From NCBI GenBank assembly GCA_018378255.1, contig JAGZXV010000005.1:1-64000 (forward strand): DNA of 64,000 nt. Reading direction: 5' to 3'. Numbering within the stretch: the first letter of the stretch is position 1; every line of letters starts with the position of its first letter. Shown here in pieces: positions 1-8,838 of the stretch. Below the pieces are notes generated by a model. The model made no database searches. It saw only the letters and a program-made list of their open reading frames with translations, and was not told the DNA's origin. The translations under genes were made by a program, and so were the position numbers. The DNA is from Clostridiaceae bacterium. Its GTDB lineage: Bacteria; Bacillota; Clostridia; Lachnospirales; Lachnospiraceae.

Positions 1-27
1 GTGGTAAATTTACCACCTTCTTTTTTT
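1..27 (+). other. Short hairpin followed by a T-rich run
   Basis: GTGGTA at 1-6 and TACCAC at 11-16 form a perfect 6-bp stem around AATT, followed by a T-rich run to base 27. It resembles a small terminator, but the gene it would end lies outside the window. In related genomes dnaA lies on the other side of this gap, transcribed divergently, so a role for the hairpin is uncertain. Confidence 0.3.
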
Positions 28-37
28 ACTTTTATAC

Positions 38-66
38 TTGACGAAGCGGCTTGTTTTCTATATAAT
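38..66 (+). promoter_or_regulatory. Sigma-A-type promoter of the rpmH operon
   Basis: TTGACG at 38-43 and TATAAT at 61-66 are separated by exactly 17 bases. The ribosomal protein L34 gene starts about 90 bases downstream, giving a moderate 5' leader. No DnaA-box cluster was seen between base 1 and rpmH. Confidence 0.85.
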
Positions 67-154
67 TGAGTGGATGTTTAATTAAAATAGTCTAAATGTG
101 TTTAATTCAAATTACATTGATTTAGATAACTAGAGTTAGAGGAGGTGCACAGAT

Positions 155-289
155 ATGAAAATGACATTTCAGCCTAAAAACAGACAGAGATCAAAAGTTC
201 ATGGTTTCAGAGCTAGAATGAGTACTCCGGGCGGAAGAAAAGTATTAGCTTCCAGAAGAGCAAAAGGTAGAGCAAAATTATCAGCTTAA
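155..289 (+). CDS. rpmH: 50S ribosomal protein L34
   Basis: This encodes the smallest large-subunit ribosomal protein, 44 residues long, the usual length for L34. The protein is highly basic, with the characteristic N-terminal [12 protein letters not shown], the HGFRARM motif and the [13 protein letters not shown] stretch that bind 23S rRNA. The start is fixed by GGAGG about 10 bases upstream. It is the first gene of the conserved rpmH-rnpA-yidD-yidC-jag-mnmE-mnmG-rsmG order beside the chromosomal origin in Firmicutes, and it has its own promoter at 38-66. A hairpin directly after the gene probably lets L34 be made in excess over the downstream proteins. Confidence 0.97.
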   Translation: MKMTFQPKNRQRSKVHGFRARMSTPGGRKVLASRRAKGRAKLSA

Positions 290-295
290 TGAACC

Positions 296-324
296 AAGGC
301 CGCAAGTGATTGTGGCCTTTTTTT
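296..324 (+). terminator. Terminator or attenuator between rpmH and rnpA
   Basis: AAGGCCGCAA and TTGTGGCCTT pair as a 10-bp stem with one G-T wobble around GTGA, followed by a run of seven T. It lies 7 bases after the rpmH stop. Since rnpA has no obvious separate promoter, partial readthrough is likely. Confidence 0.75.
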
Positions 325-387
325 GACATAAGAGAATCGGAAGATTTCCGGTTCTCATTGTCTTCTATCATTATTTTGGAGGACGAT

Positions 388-732
388 TTGAAACATTTTA
401 ATTCGATTAAGAAGAATAGTGATTTTCAGAAGGTTTACAGAAACGGAAAATCCTATGCAAACAAATTATTAATCATGTACGTGAAAGAAAACGGCGGAGA
501 ACCGAACAGAATCGGTATATCCGTCAGTAAAAAGGTTGGAAACAGCGTAGTCAGGCACCATATCACCAGATTAATAAGAGAAATATTTCGTCTGAATGAA
601 AACATGTTGGAGACTGGATTAGACATCGTAGTGGTTGCCAGACCGGCAGCAAAAGAATCAGATTTCAAATCAATCGAGAGTGCATATCTGCACCTATGCG
701 GACTTCATAACATTAAAAAAGAATCGAAGTGA
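388..732 (+). CDS. rnpA: Ribonuclease P protein component
   Basis: This is the protein subunit of RNase P, which helps the catalytic RNA trim 5' leaders from precursor tRNAs. At 114 residues it has the usual family length. It carries the RnpA signature region [20 protein letters not shown] followed by TRLIREIFR, and ends in a helical segment. I chose the TTG start at 388 because TTGGAGGACGA supplies a ribosome site just upstream. A longer reading from 310 would translate the terminator hairpin. It follows rpmH and slightly precedes yidD, the normal order. Confidence 0.95.
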   Translation: MKHFNSIKKNSDFQKVYRNGKSYANKLLIMYVKENGGEPNRIGISVSKKVGNSVVRHHITRLIREIFRLNENMLETGLDIVVVARPAAKESDFKSIESAYLHLCGLHNIKKESK

Positions 733-736
733 TCTT

Positions 737-952
737 ATGATTAAAAAAATACTCATATTGATGATCAGGTTTTACCAGATATTCCTGTCACCTTTAAAAG
801 TAAGAACTCACTGTATTTATACACCTACGTGTTCTCAATACGCCATTGAGGCACTTCAAAAGTATGGTGTATTAAAAGGTACATGGTTGGCTGTAAAGAG
901 GATACTCAGGTGTCACCCTTGGGCCGAAGGCGGTTATGATCCTGTCCCGTAG
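737..952 (+). CDS. yidD: Membrane protein insertion efficiency factor YidD
   Basis: A 71-residue protein of the YidD family, which helps the YidC insertase place proteins in the cytoplasmic membrane. It shows an amphipathic N-terminal helix ([19 protein letters not shown]), the conserved cysteine-containing [15 protein letters not shown] segment and the C-terminal [14 protein letters not shown] motif. The ATG lies four bases after the rnpA stop, so the two are probably translationally coupled. A longer in-frame reading from 635 overlaps rnpA and lacks family similarity, so I rejected it. Confidence 0.93.
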   Translation: MIKKILILMIRFYQIFLSPLKVRTHCIYTPTCSQYAIEALQKYGVLKGTWLAVKRILRCHPWAEGGYDPVP

Positions 953-997
953 AATAATTTCACAGTCTGGCTGTGAATCATTTGAGGAGGTAGTTCA

Positions 998-2299
998 TTG
1001 GATTTCTTAGTATTGACTAAAACAGGAGGCTTTTTGTTAGGGCCGATTGCTAATGTTTTAGGTGTCATCATGGATGCATTATTCCGTTTTACCAGTATTT
1101 TTGGTGTGATGAACATCGGTTTATGTATTATTTTATTTACAATTGTTATTAAGCTGATCATGTTCCCGCTTACCCTGAAACAGCAGAAATCAAGTAAGCT
1201 GATGGCTGTTATGCAGCCGGAAATTCAGGCAATCCAGAAGAAGTATAAGGGAAAAAATGATCAGGATTCCATGATGAAGATGAACGTGGAAACAAAGGCG
1301 GTTTATGAGAAGTATGGAACTTCCATGACAGGCGGATGTCTGCAGCTTATTATCCAGATGCCTATCCTGTTTGCATTGTACCGTGTTATTTATAATATCC
1401 CGGCATATGTAGAATCCGTAAAGATGTATTTTGCCCAGGTTGTTACAGCTATCAGCGGCGTTGACAGCTTATCCAACTTAGCTGAGGGAGCAGCAACCAA
1501 TCTTGTAAATTTTGCTAACGCCAACAACATTCCATTAACCGGAATGACTGCCATCGGCGATCTGACAGGTGTTTCAGGTGACGCTCTCGGCAATAAGATG
1601 ATCGATATCTTATATAAATTAAACCCGGCTCAGTGGATCGCACTTGCCAATGATCCTACATTCCATTCTGCAGCGGATGTGATCAATACCAACGCAGCCC
1701 AGATTGAAAGCATGAACTCTTTCCTGGGAATTAACCTGGCGACTTCACCGTGGACAGGCTTTGTTCCTACACTGGCATGGCTGATTCCGGTTCTGGCCGG
1801 TTTGACACAGTGGTACAGTACAAAACTCATGACTTCCACCCAGTCTATGAGCGAAGATACCCCTGGCGCACAGTCCATGAAAACCATGAATACGATGATG
1901 CCTCTTATGTCGGCATTTTTCTGCTTTACGTTCCCGGCAGCTATCGGTATTTACTGGGTAGCCAGCAGTGCTGTTCAGGTTGTACAGCAGTTGGCAGTTA
2001 ACTCTTATCTGAACAAAGTTGATATGGATGAGATGATTGCTAAGAATGTGGAAAAGGCTAATAAGAAGCGTGCTAAACAGGGACTTCCGCCTGCCAAGGT
2101 GTCACAGAATGCTACTGCGAACTTAAAGAGCCTTCAGGCTCAGGCTGAAAAGGAAGAAGCTGAGAGAGCGAAAAAGATTGAAAAGACCCAGGAAATGGTA
2201 AAGGAATCCACCAGTTATTATAATCAGAATGCGAAGCCAGGCAGTTTGGCTGCCAAGGCCAATATGGTTCAGAAGTATAATGAGAAGCACAACAAATAA
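998..2299 (+). CDS. yidC: Membrane protein insertase YidC/OxaA
   Basis: A 433-residue YidC/Oxa1 insertase that inserts and folds inner-membrane proteins, alone or with SecYEG. Translation starts at TTG behind GAGGAGG. The first transmembrane helix is near residues 30-55 (FGVMNIGLCIILFTIVIKL), followed by the positively charged cytoplasmic loop with the LKQQKSSKLMAVMQPEIQ motif. Further helices are near residues 115-135 and 250-330. The tail is rich in Lys, Glu and Ala, as is typical for ribosome docking. The loop between the second and third helices (about residues 140-240) is long for a Gram-positive YidC. It sits between yidD and jag. Confidence 0.95.
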   Translation: MDFLVLTKTGGFLLGPIANVLGVIMDALFRFTSIFGVMNIGLCIILFTIVIKLIMFPLTLKQQKSSKLMAVMQPEIQAIQKKYKGKNDQDSMMKMNVETKAVYEKYGTSMTGGCLQLIIQMPILFALYRVIYNIPAYVESVKMYFAQVVTAISGVDSLSNLAEGAATNLVNFANANNIPLTGMTAIGDLTGVSGDALGNKMIDILYKLNPAQWIALANDPTFHSAADVINTNAAQIESMNSFLGINLATSPWTGFVPTLAWLIPVLAGLTQWYSTKLMTSTQSMSEDTPGAQSMKTMNTMMPLMSAFFCFTFPAAIGIYWVASSAVQVVQQLAVNSYLNKVDMDEMIAKNVEKANKKRAKQGLPPAKVSQNATANLKSLQAQAEKEEAERAKKIEKTQEMVKESTSYYNQNAKPGSLAAKANMVQKYNEKHNK

Positions 2300-2313
2300 G
2301 GAGGGGGTCCGGT

Positions 2314-3234
2314 ATGAATAAAACAATTACAGTTCATGCAAAAACTGTAGATGAAGCGCTTATAAAAGCATCAATTGAACTTGGAACTGCCAGTGATAAT
2401 ATTCATTATGATATTATCGAAAAGGGAAGTACAGGCTTATTTGGTTTTATAGGTGCTAAGGACGCTGTTATAAGTGCAAGAATCATGGAAGCGGAAGAGA
2501 AAGCTTTAAAAGAAGCCGCTAAGGTTACAGCAAAGCAGGAAACAAAGGCGCCTTTAAAAGAAGAGAAGAAACCATTTGTTAAAGAAGAGAAAAAAGCTGC
2601 TGTAAAGGATAGCGTAAAAGCTGAGAAGAAAGCTGAAAAAGTTGATAAAGCTGAGAAAAAACCTGAAGCTAAAAAACCAGCTGTAAAAGAAACGGCTGTG
2701 AATGCACAGGTTTCTAAGGATACTACTGCTAAGGAAGGTTTGGATCCGGCCGGAAGCGCAGTGAAGTTCTTAAAGGACACATTTGCCGCCATGGGCATGG
2801 AAGTGCAGATTGATGCGCTTTATAATGAAGGTGAAAAAGAACTGACTGTTAATATGGCAGGCGATGATATGGGAATCCTGATCGGTAAGAGAGGACAGAC
2901 CCTTGATTCGCTGCAATATCTGGTAAGCCTTGTTGTCAATAAGGAGAATGAAGGATACGTAAGAGTTAAACTGGATACGGAGAATTACCGTGAGAGAAGG
3001 AAAGAAACTCTGGAAACCTTAGCGAAGAATATTGCTTATAAGGTAAAGAGGACAAAACGGTCCGTATCTTTGGAGCCGATGAATCCTTATGAGAGAAGAA
3101 TTATTCACTCAGCGCTTCAGAGCGACCGCTATGTGGTTACCAGAAGTGAAGGGGAGGAACCGTTCAGACATGTTGTGATCTCTTTAAAGAGGGAGAACAG
3201 CAGCAAAAAGGAAAGATATAATTCTGAAAAATAA
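2314..3234 (+). CDS. jag: RNA-binding protein Jag/KhpB
   Basis: A 306-residue member of the SpoIIIJ-associated Jag (KhpB/EloR) family, RNA-binding proteins linked to cell elongation and division. The N-terminal Jag_N domain spans about residues 1-55 (GSTGLFGFIGAKDAVI). A Lys/Glu/Ala-rich low-complexity linker runs from about 60 to 145. The KH domain follows, with GILIGKRGQTLDSLQYL, and a C-terminal R3H domain around NPYERRIIHSAL. The start follows AAGGAGGGGG. Position directly after yidC is the usual one. The linker is the only variable part and its length is unremarkable. Confidence 0.94.
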   Translation: MNKTITVHAKTVDEALIKASIELGTASDNIHYDIIEKGSTGLFGFIGAKDAVISARIMEAEEKALKEAAKVTAKQETKAPLKEEKKPFVKEEKKAAVKDSVKAEKKAEKVDKAEKKPEAKKPAVKETAVNAQVSKDTTAKEGLDPAGSAVKFLKDTFAAMGMEVQIDALYNEGEKELTVNMAGDDMGILIGKRGQTLDSLQYLVSLVVNKENEGYVRVKLDTENYRERRKETLETLAKNIAYKVKRTKRSVSLEPMNPYERRIIHSALQSDRYVVTRSEGEEPFRHVVISLKRENSSKKERYNSEK

Positions 3235-3239
3235 AACCG

Positions 3240-3291
3240 AGGGTTTGGGATGTTTTGTGGCATATGTGCCGGACACCTCAAGCCCTTTGTT
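3240..3291 (+). terminator. Hairpin between jag and mnmE
   Basis: AGGGTTTGGG at 3240-3249 pairs with CTCAAGCCCT at 3277-3286 (10 bp, two G-T wobbles). A smaller GGCA/TGCC hairpin lies inside the loop. Only a short T-rich tail follows, so it may be a weak terminator or an RNA-stability hairpin inside the operon. Confidence 0.5.
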
Positions 3292-3320
3292 TCATTCATT
3301 GAAAAGAAAAGGTTGAAGAG

Positions 3321-4697
3321 ATGGTAAAATCAGATACAATTGCTGCAATTGGAACTGCTGTGAGCAGCTCGGGAATTGGAATTATCAGAATCAGCGGTCC
3401 GGAATCGTTTGAGATAACAGACCGGATATTCAAGGCTAAGAATGGAAAGAAGATTGGAGATGCGAAGTCCCATACAATTCATTACGGACACATTTGTGAT
3501 GGGGATGAAGTGATAGATGAAGTGCTTGTTATGGTTATGAAGGGGCCTCACAGCTATACTGCTGAAGATACGGTTGAGATCGACTGCCACGGCGGTGTAT
3601 TAATGATGAAAAAGATTCTGGAGACGGTGATCAGGTATGGAGCCAGACCTGCGGAACCAGGTGAATATACAAAGAGGGCATTTTTAAATGGGCGAATGGA
3701 CCTCTCTCAGGCGGAAGCTGTTATTGATGTGATCAATGCTAAGAATCAATATGCCCTGAAGAGTTCGGTCAGCCAGTTAAGCGGCGCGGTGTCCAATAAG
3801 ATTAAGGAACTGAGAGAGAGGATTATCTATCATATCGCTTATATTGAATCGGCTCTGGATGATCCGGAACATATCTCTTTAGAGGGGTATTCAGAAGAGT
3901 TGTCAGGGGTGCTGGGATCGGTTCTTAAAGAGGTGGAAAAGCTAGTGGCTTCTTCGGATAACGGAAAGGTGATGTCAGAGGGCATAAAGACGGTTATTCT
4001 CGGCAAGCCAAATGCGGGAAAATCATCTTTGATGAATGTGCTGGCCGGGGAAGAACGGGCCATTGTTACGGATATAGCCGGAACGACCCGGGATACTCTG
4101 GAAGAGCATATCAGAATGCAGGGAATCAGCCTGAATGTAGTTGATACGGCCGGAATCAGGGATACAGAAGATGTGGTGGAGAAAATCGGCGTAAAAAAGG
4201 CCAAATCTGCGGCCGACGAAGCGGATCTTATCATCTATGTGGTGGACGGATCCTGTGAGCTGGATGATAATGACCAAAAAATTATTGATTTGATCAGGAA
4301 TAAAAAATCTATCATCATATTAAATAAGACGGATCTCAATATGGTCATTTCAAAAGAGGAATTGGAAGAAAAGACAGGCCAGAAGGTTATTCCCGTGTCG
4401 GCAAAGGAAGTGACGGGAATAGAAGAGCTGGAAAAAGAGATTAAGTCCATGTTTTACCAGGGCGAGATTGATTTTAATGATGAGGTATATATTACCAATG
4501 TCAGACATAAAAAAGCTTTGACAGATGCGCTGAACAGCCTTAATATGGTTCAGGAAAGCATTAATAACGGAATGCCGGAGGATTTTTACTCCATTGATCT
4601 GATGGATGCATACGAAAGTTTAGGCAGCATTATCGGAGAAGCGGTGGAAGATGATCTGGTAAATGAGATTTTCAGCAAGTTCTGTATGGGAAAATAG
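3321..4697 (+). CDS. mnmE: tRNA uridine-34 modification GTPase MnmE
   Basis: A 458-residue MnmE (TrmE) GTPase. Together with MnmG it installs the carboxymethylaminomethyl group on wobble uridine 34 of certain tRNAs. The N-terminal tetrahydrofolate-binding domain starts at [20 protein letters not shown] helical region holds the inserted G domain, with P-loop GKPNAGKSS near residue 230, DIAGTTRD (G2), DTAGIRDT (G3) and NKTD (G4). The protein ends in FCMGK, the conserved CxGK tail whose cysteine is needed for activity. It lies directly upstream of its partner mnmG. Confidence 0.97.
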   Translation: MVKSDTIAAIGTAVSSSGIGIIRISGPESFEITDRIFKAKNGKKIGDAKSHTIHYGHICDGDEVIDEVLVMVMKGPHSYTAEDTVEIDCHGGVLMMKKILETVIRYGARPAEPGEYTKRAFLNGRMDLSQAEAVIDVINAKNQYALKSSVSQLSGAVSNKIKELRERIIYHIAYIESALDDPEHISLEGYSEELSGVLGSVLKEVEKLVASSDNGKVMSEGIKTVILGKPNAGKSSLMNVLAGEERAIVTDIAGTTRDTLEEHIRMQGISLNVVDTAGIRDTEDVVEKIGVKKAKSAADEADLIIYVVDGSCELDDNDQKIIDLIRNKKSIIILNKTDLNMVISKEELEEKTGQKVIPVSAKEVTGIEELEKEIKSMFYQGEIDFNDEVYITNVRHKKALTDALNSLNMVQESINNGMPEDFYSIDLMDAYESLGSIIGEAVEDDLVNEIFSKFCMGK

Positions 4698-4710
4698 GAA
4701 GGAATTAATT

Positions 4711-6579
4711 ATGCCGAATCTGGAAGAAACATATGATATTGTAGTTGTCGGTGCAGGACATGCGGGATGTGAGGCCGCTTTGGCTGCAGCCAGGCTGGGG
4801 CTGGAGACCATTATGTTTACGGTAAGCATTGACAGTATCGCCCTTATGCCATGTAATCCTAATGTCGGAGGCAGTTCTAAGGGACATCTGGTCAGAGAAC
4901 TGGATGCTTTAGGCGGCGAAATGGGAAAAAATATAGATAAAACATTTATCCAGTCAAAAATGCTGAATGAATCCAAAGGGCCTGCGGTTCACTCTCTCAG
5001 AGCCCAGGCGGATAAACAGGAATACTCCCGTGAGATGAGAAGAACGTTGGAGAACACGGATCATCTGACCATACGGCAGGCAGAGGTGTCTGAGATAATC
5101 GTGGAAGATGGCAGAATAACAGGCGTTAAAACTTATTCAGGCGCAGTATATCATGCAGGAGCGGTAGTTTTGGCCACAGGTACTTATCTGAAGGCCAGAT
5201 GTATCTATGGAGATGTCAGCAATCCCACAGGGCCTAATGGGCTTCAGTCGGCTAATCATCTGACGGATTCTTTGAAGGAACATGGAATAGAGATGTTCCG
5301 GTTTAAAACGGGTACTCCGGCCAGAGTGGATAAGAGAAGTATAGATTTTTCCAAGATGGAAGAGCAGTTTGGGGATGAACGGGTTGTACCTTTTTCATTT
5401 ACCACTGATCCGGAATCGGTACAGAAGGATCAGGTATCCTGTTGGCTTACTTATACGAATGAAAAAACTCATGATATTATCAGGGCTAATTTGGATCGCT
5501 CGCCTTTATTTTCCGGGGCGATTGAAGGAACAGGTCCCAGGTATTGTCCGTCTATCGAGGACAAAGTGGTCAAATTCCCGGACAAAAACCGTCATCAGCT
5601 ATTTGTGGAACCAGAAGGACTTTATACTAATGAGATGTATCTTGGCGGTATGTCCAGTTCTTTGCCGGAAGATGTACAGTATGCAATGTACAGGACTGTG
5701 CCTGGTCTTGAAAATGTCAAAATAGTTCGAAATGCATATGCAATTGAATATGATTGTATTAATTCCAGACAATTAAAAGCTACGCTGGAATTTAAGAATA
5801 TTGAAGGATTGTTCAGCGGCGGTCAGTTTAATGGCAGTTCAGGATATGAAGAGGCTGCAGTCCAGGGATTTATGGCAGGTGTAAACGCATCGATGAAAGT
5901 GCTTGGAAGAGATCCTTATGTGCTGGACCGTTCCCAGGCATATATCGGTGTACTGATTGATGATCTTGTGACAAAAGAAAATCATGAACCTTATCGCATG
6001 ATGACGTCTAGGGCGGAATATCGCCTGCTTTTGCGCCAGGATAATGCAGATTTGAGGTTAACTGAAATTGGCCATGATATGGGGCTGATCAGTGATGAAA
6101 GATATGAAAAACTCTTGGAAAAAGAAAAAATGATTGAAAAAGAGATTAGCCGCCTGGGGCAGACGAATATAGGGGCTAATCGGGTAATACAGGAATTTTT
6201 GGAACGGAATAACAGCACATTATTGAAGTCTGGCAGTACTTTGGCAGAACTTGTGAAAAGGCCGGAGTTAGACTACAGTAAACTGGCTGAGATAGATCCT
6301 GACAGAACTGAGTTACCGGCGGATGTTATTGAACAAGTGAATATAAACCTTAAATATGAAGGATATATACGGCGTCAGAAACAGCAGGTGGCACAATTTA
6401 AAAAGTTAGAGAGTAAAAAATTAGATGTAAATTTTGATTACAGCACAGTACAGGGATTGAGAAGAGAGGCAGTGCAGAAGCTGAATGCATATAAGCCGAT
6501 GTCGGTGGGGCAGGCCGGCAGAATATCAGGTGTATCGCCGGCGGATATCTCAGTACTGATGGTACATCTGTTTCACTAG
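4711..6579 (+). CDS. mnmG: tRNA uridine-34 modification enzyme MnmG (FAD-dependent)
   Basis: A 622-residue MnmG (GidA), the FAD-binding partner of MnmE in wobble-uridine modification. The Rossmann motif [17 protein letters not shown] is at the N-terminus. The family signatures [20 protein letters not shown] and KTGTPARVD follow, with [18 protein letters not shown] in the second FAD region and the helical MnmE-interacting C-terminus. I chose ATG 4711, 14 bases after the mnmE stop and just behind AGGAAGG. The longer in-frame reading from 4663 overlaps mnmE and was rejected. Length matches the family. Confidence 0.97.
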   Translation: MPNLEETYDIVVVGAGHAGCEAALAAARLGLETIMFTVSIDSIALMPCNPNVGGSSKGHLVRELDALGGEMGKNIDKTFIQSKMLNESKGPAVHSLRAQADKQEYSREMRRTLENTDHLTIRQAEVSEIIVEDGRITGVKTYSGAVYHAGAVVLATGTYLKARCIYGDVSNPTGPNGLQSANHLTDSLKEHGIEMFRFKTGTPARVDKRSIDFSKMEEQFGDERVVPFSFTTDPESVQKDQVSCWLTYTNEKTHDIIRANLDRSPLFSGAIEGTGPRYCPSIEDKVVKFPDKNRHQLFVEPEGLYTNEMYLGGMSSSLPEDVQYAMYRTVPGLENVKIVRNAYAIEYDCINSRQLKATLEFKNIEGLFSGGQFNGSSGYEEAAVQGFMAGVNASMKVLGRDPYVLDRSQAYIGVLIDDLVTKENHEPYRMMTSRAEYRLLLRQDNADLRLTEIGHDMGLISDERYEKLLEKEKMIEKEISRLGQTNIGANRVIQEFLERNNSTLLKSGSTLAELVKRPELDYSKLAEIDPDRTELPADVIEQVNINLKYEGYIRRQKQQVAQFKKLESKKLDVNFDYSTVQGLRREAVQKLNAYKPMSVGQAGRISGVSPADISVLMVHLFH

Positions 6580-6591
6580 AGGGGAAAATGT

Positions 6592-7320
6592 ATGAATGAC
6601 CAATTTAAAGAGTTAATGGAAAGTGGATTAGATGATTTGGGCCTGTCTTTGAGCAGCGGACAGTTAGAACAATTTTTTGATTATTACCAACTTTTGATTG
6701 AATGGAATAAGGTGATGAATCTGACTGCAATTACAGAGCTGGACGGGGTGGTCACAAAACATTTTATTGACAGCTTATCGTTGATAAAAGCATTGGATGA
6801 TTTGGGAGAGAGAGAGAGAAGTGTAATTGATGTAGGCACAGGCGCTGGTTTTCCAGGAATACCGTTGAAGATCGCTTTTCCAGAATTGAAGATTACTCTG
6901 CTGGATTCTTTGAGTAAAAGAGTTAAATATTTGAATGAAGTGATCAGCAAATTGGGGCTGGAGAATATAACGGTAATTCATGGACGGGCGGAAGACTATG
7001 GACGTGATTCTTTATACAGAGAAAAGTATGATTTGTGTGTTTCACGGGCTGTGGCCAATATTTCTACATTATCAGAGTACTGCATGCCTTTTGTAAAGGT
7101 AGGGGGATATTTTATATCTTATAAATCCGGTAAGATAGAAGAAGAATTAAGTCATGGAAAATCAGCGATTAAGTTGTTGAGCGGTAAAACAGAAGATGTT
7201 ATAACATTTTTACTGCCTGGCAGTGATGTTGAAAGATCTTTTGTAAAGATAAAGAAGATCGAGCCTATTTCTAAAAAGTATCCGAGGAAACCGGGGGTAC
7301 CTTCTAAGGAGCCGTTATAA
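6592..7320 (+). CDS. rsmG: 16S rRNA guanine-527 N7-methyltransferase RsmG
   Basis: A 242-residue RsmG (GidB) methyltransferase that makes m7G527 in 16S rRNA using S-adenosylmethionine. The cofactor-binding loop VIDVGTGAGFPGIPLKI is preceded by the family motif MNLTAITELDGVVTKHFIDSL. The acidic end of strand 2 (LLDSLSKR) and the later SRAVANISTLSEY segment are both present. It starts 12 bases after mnmG and is the last gene of the operon. A terminator that also forms a parS site follows 8 bases later. Confidence 0.96.
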   Translation: MNDQFKELMESGLDDLGLSLSSGQLEQFFDYYQLLIEWNKVMNLTAITELDGVVTKHFIDSLSLIKALDDLGERERSVIDVGTGAGFPGIPLKIAFPELKITLLDSLSKRVKYLNEVISKLGLENITVIHGRAEDYGRDSLYREKYDLCVSRAVANISTLSEYCMPFVKVGGYFISYKSGKIEEELSHGKSAIKLLSGKTEDVITFLLPGSDVERSFVKIKKIEPISKKYPRKPGVPSKEPL

Positions 7321-7328
7321 AAATGATG

Positions 7329-7359
7329 GAGATGTTTCACGTGAAACATCTCTTTTTTT
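7329..7359 (+). terminator. Terminator of the rpmH-rsmG operon; its stem is a parS site
   Basis: GAGATGTTTCAC at 7329-7340 and GTGAAACATCTC at 7341-7352 form a perfect 24-bp palindrome, followed by seven T. The RNA hairpin needs a few central bases unpaired as a loop. It begins 8 bases after the rsmG stop. The core overlaps the parS site at 7333-7348. Confidence 0.7.
7333..7348. other. parS centromere site, copy 1
   Basis: The 16-bp TGTTTCACGTGAAACA is an exact match to the conserved bacterial parS palindrome bound by ParB (Spo0J). It lies about 2.3 kb from parB in the same origin-proximal region. ParB loading and CTP-dependent spreading would start here. Confidence 0.95.
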
Positions 7360-7548
7360 ATAATATAAAAGTATATAATGAGGTTTATTCTATTAAGGTA
7401 TATTATAATTAAGTTAATTTTATTAAGGATATTCCAATATGGTAGATTTAATAAGATATATTCTATCCTGCTAGTACTTTTTATTATATAGTTTTTGATA
7501 GGCTTTGGTGTTTGCCATATGAAATTGAACGCTATAAAAAGATATAAA

Positions 7549-7582
7549 AAACGGAGAATCCTGTAAAGGAAATTCTCCGTTT
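7549..7582 (-). terminator. Terminator of the alpha/beta hydrolase gene
   Basis: AAACGGAGAAT and ATTCTCCGTTT pair around a loop of about 12 bases. Read on the minus strand the hairpin is followed by a T-rich tail. It begins a few bases beyond the stop of the minus-strand hydrolase gene. Confidence 0.8.
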
Positions 7583-7588
7583 AATAAT

Positions 7589-8539
7589 TTAAGCAAAATA
7601 CATATTAATTATTTTCAAAACTTCCGCCGGATTTTCTAAATGGGGCAGATGTTTTGTATTAGGTATAATTGATGATTCTATGGCTGGATTATATTCTTTG
7701 TATTCTTTAATTATATCATTAATATGATCTGTCTCGGAACCACCTAATATATATATGCTGTTGTCGACTTTTTTTAATGCATTGATTATATTACATTTAG
7801 TGTAATAGCACTTAACACTAGCAAATGTAGACTTAGGTGAATCACCCAGATGGGCCGCCTCATAATATGCATCGATATAAGAGCTTTTTACTGAATATGG
7901 ATTAAAGAAGTAATCTACTGCAAATTCTTTCTTCAAGGCTTCTTTACTATTGGCAATATTATAAATCAAACTCCCAAGTATTGGAAGATCTAAAAATGCT
8001 TTGTAAAACTTGGAATACTTGCCTGGTATATGACTGCAGGTAGATAAATCTTCAGGATTAATCAGCAAGAGCTGGTTAAACAATTCAGGACTGTTATTGC
8101 ATGCCATAACAACAATAGAAGAAGAAGCGCCTGTGGCTATAATATCGGTCCGATGGCCAATTTCTGATTTGATAAACTCTGAAAGAAGCTGAACAAATAA
8201 ATAATTTGTATAGGTTAAATATGGTTTTTCTGATCTTCCGCAGCCCAACAGATCGATTGTATAAACGGTATAACTTTCTGAAAGTTTATTAACAAGCAGA
8301 TTCCATTCAAACCCGCTGGAAGCTGATGTTAAATCATGGACCAGCAACAGTGGTTTTCCTGAACCTGTTTTTGTGTAATGAATATTACCCAGACGCCATT
8401 TATAACAGTAGGATTCAGGTTCTGATAATATATTTTTCGAACTTGCGGAAAGAGCGATGAATTTATTCAAAAGAGCAGTACCCGTGGCAGCTCCGGACGA
8501 TACGATCAATAATGTTAATAGTTTATTTCTGGCTCTCAA
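7589..8539 (-). CDS. Membrane-anchored alpha/beta-fold hydrolase
   Basis: A 316-residue alpha/beta-hydrolase-fold protein with an N-terminal hydrophobic segment (about residues 7-30), so it is probably membrane-anchored or exported. The oxyanion region PLLLVHDLTSASSGFEW and the strand motif YTIDLLGCGRSEKP are typical of the family. The nucleophile elbow reads GASSS rather than GxSxG. A candidate acid lies in GGSETDHIND and a candidate histidine in NTKHLPHLENP. The start is TTG behind AGGAGG on the minus strand. It lies between two parS sites, opposite to its neighbours, with its own promoter and terminator. The substrate is unknown. Confidence 0.85.
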   Translation of the reverse strand: MRARNKLLTLLIVSSGAATGTALLNKFIALSASSKNILSEPESYCYKWRLGNIHYTKTGSGKPLLLVHDLTSASSGFEWNLLVNKLSESYTVYTIDLLGCGRSEKPYLTYTNYLFVQLLSEFIKSEIGHRTDIIATGASSSIVVMACNNSPELFNQLLLINPEDLSTCSHIPGKYSKFYKAFLDLPILGSLIYNIANSKEALKKEFAVDYFFNPYSVKSSYIDAYYEAAHLGDSPKSTFASVKCYYTKCNIINALKKVDNSIYILGGSETDHINDIIKEYKEYNPAIESSIIPNTKHLPHLENPAEVLKIINMYFA

Positions 8540-8572
8540 TTGGCAAACCTCCTATAAGGAATTCTAACTGTT

Positions 8573-8601
8573 ATTATAGTATAATCTGAAAGTATATACA
8601 A
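8573..8601 (-). promoter_or_regulatory. Promoter of the alpha/beta hydrolase gene
   Basis: On the minus strand TTGTAT (8601-8596) and TATAAT (8578-8573) are spaced by 17 bases, about 35 bases upstream of the TTG start. This fits a sigma-A-type promoter. Confidence 0.65.
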
Positions 8602-8676
8602 CGTAAAACATATTAAATTATTCTTAAACTTGGAAAGATGAATAAAGGTTTATGTATCTTTAATTTTTCTTAAAAA

Positions 8677-8692
8677 TGTTTCACGTGAAACA
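8677..8692. other. parS centromere site, copy 2
   Basis: A second exact TGTTTCACGTGAAACA, 1,344 bases from copy 1 and about 145 bases upstream of parA. It is not followed by a T run, so unlike copy 1 it does not look like a terminator. It lies in the parA promoter region, so ParB binding could affect parAB expression. Confidence 0.95.
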
Positions 8693-8838
8693 TTTATTAC
8701 AAAATAAAGTATCTTTTTTATAGTAAGGCATATGAAAAAAAAGTGAAATGTGTTATACTTTAGTTTGTGACTTTATGTAGAATGAGCATATAAAATTATA
8801 TTATAATCTGACTAGCGTATGTTAAGAAAGGAAGTATT

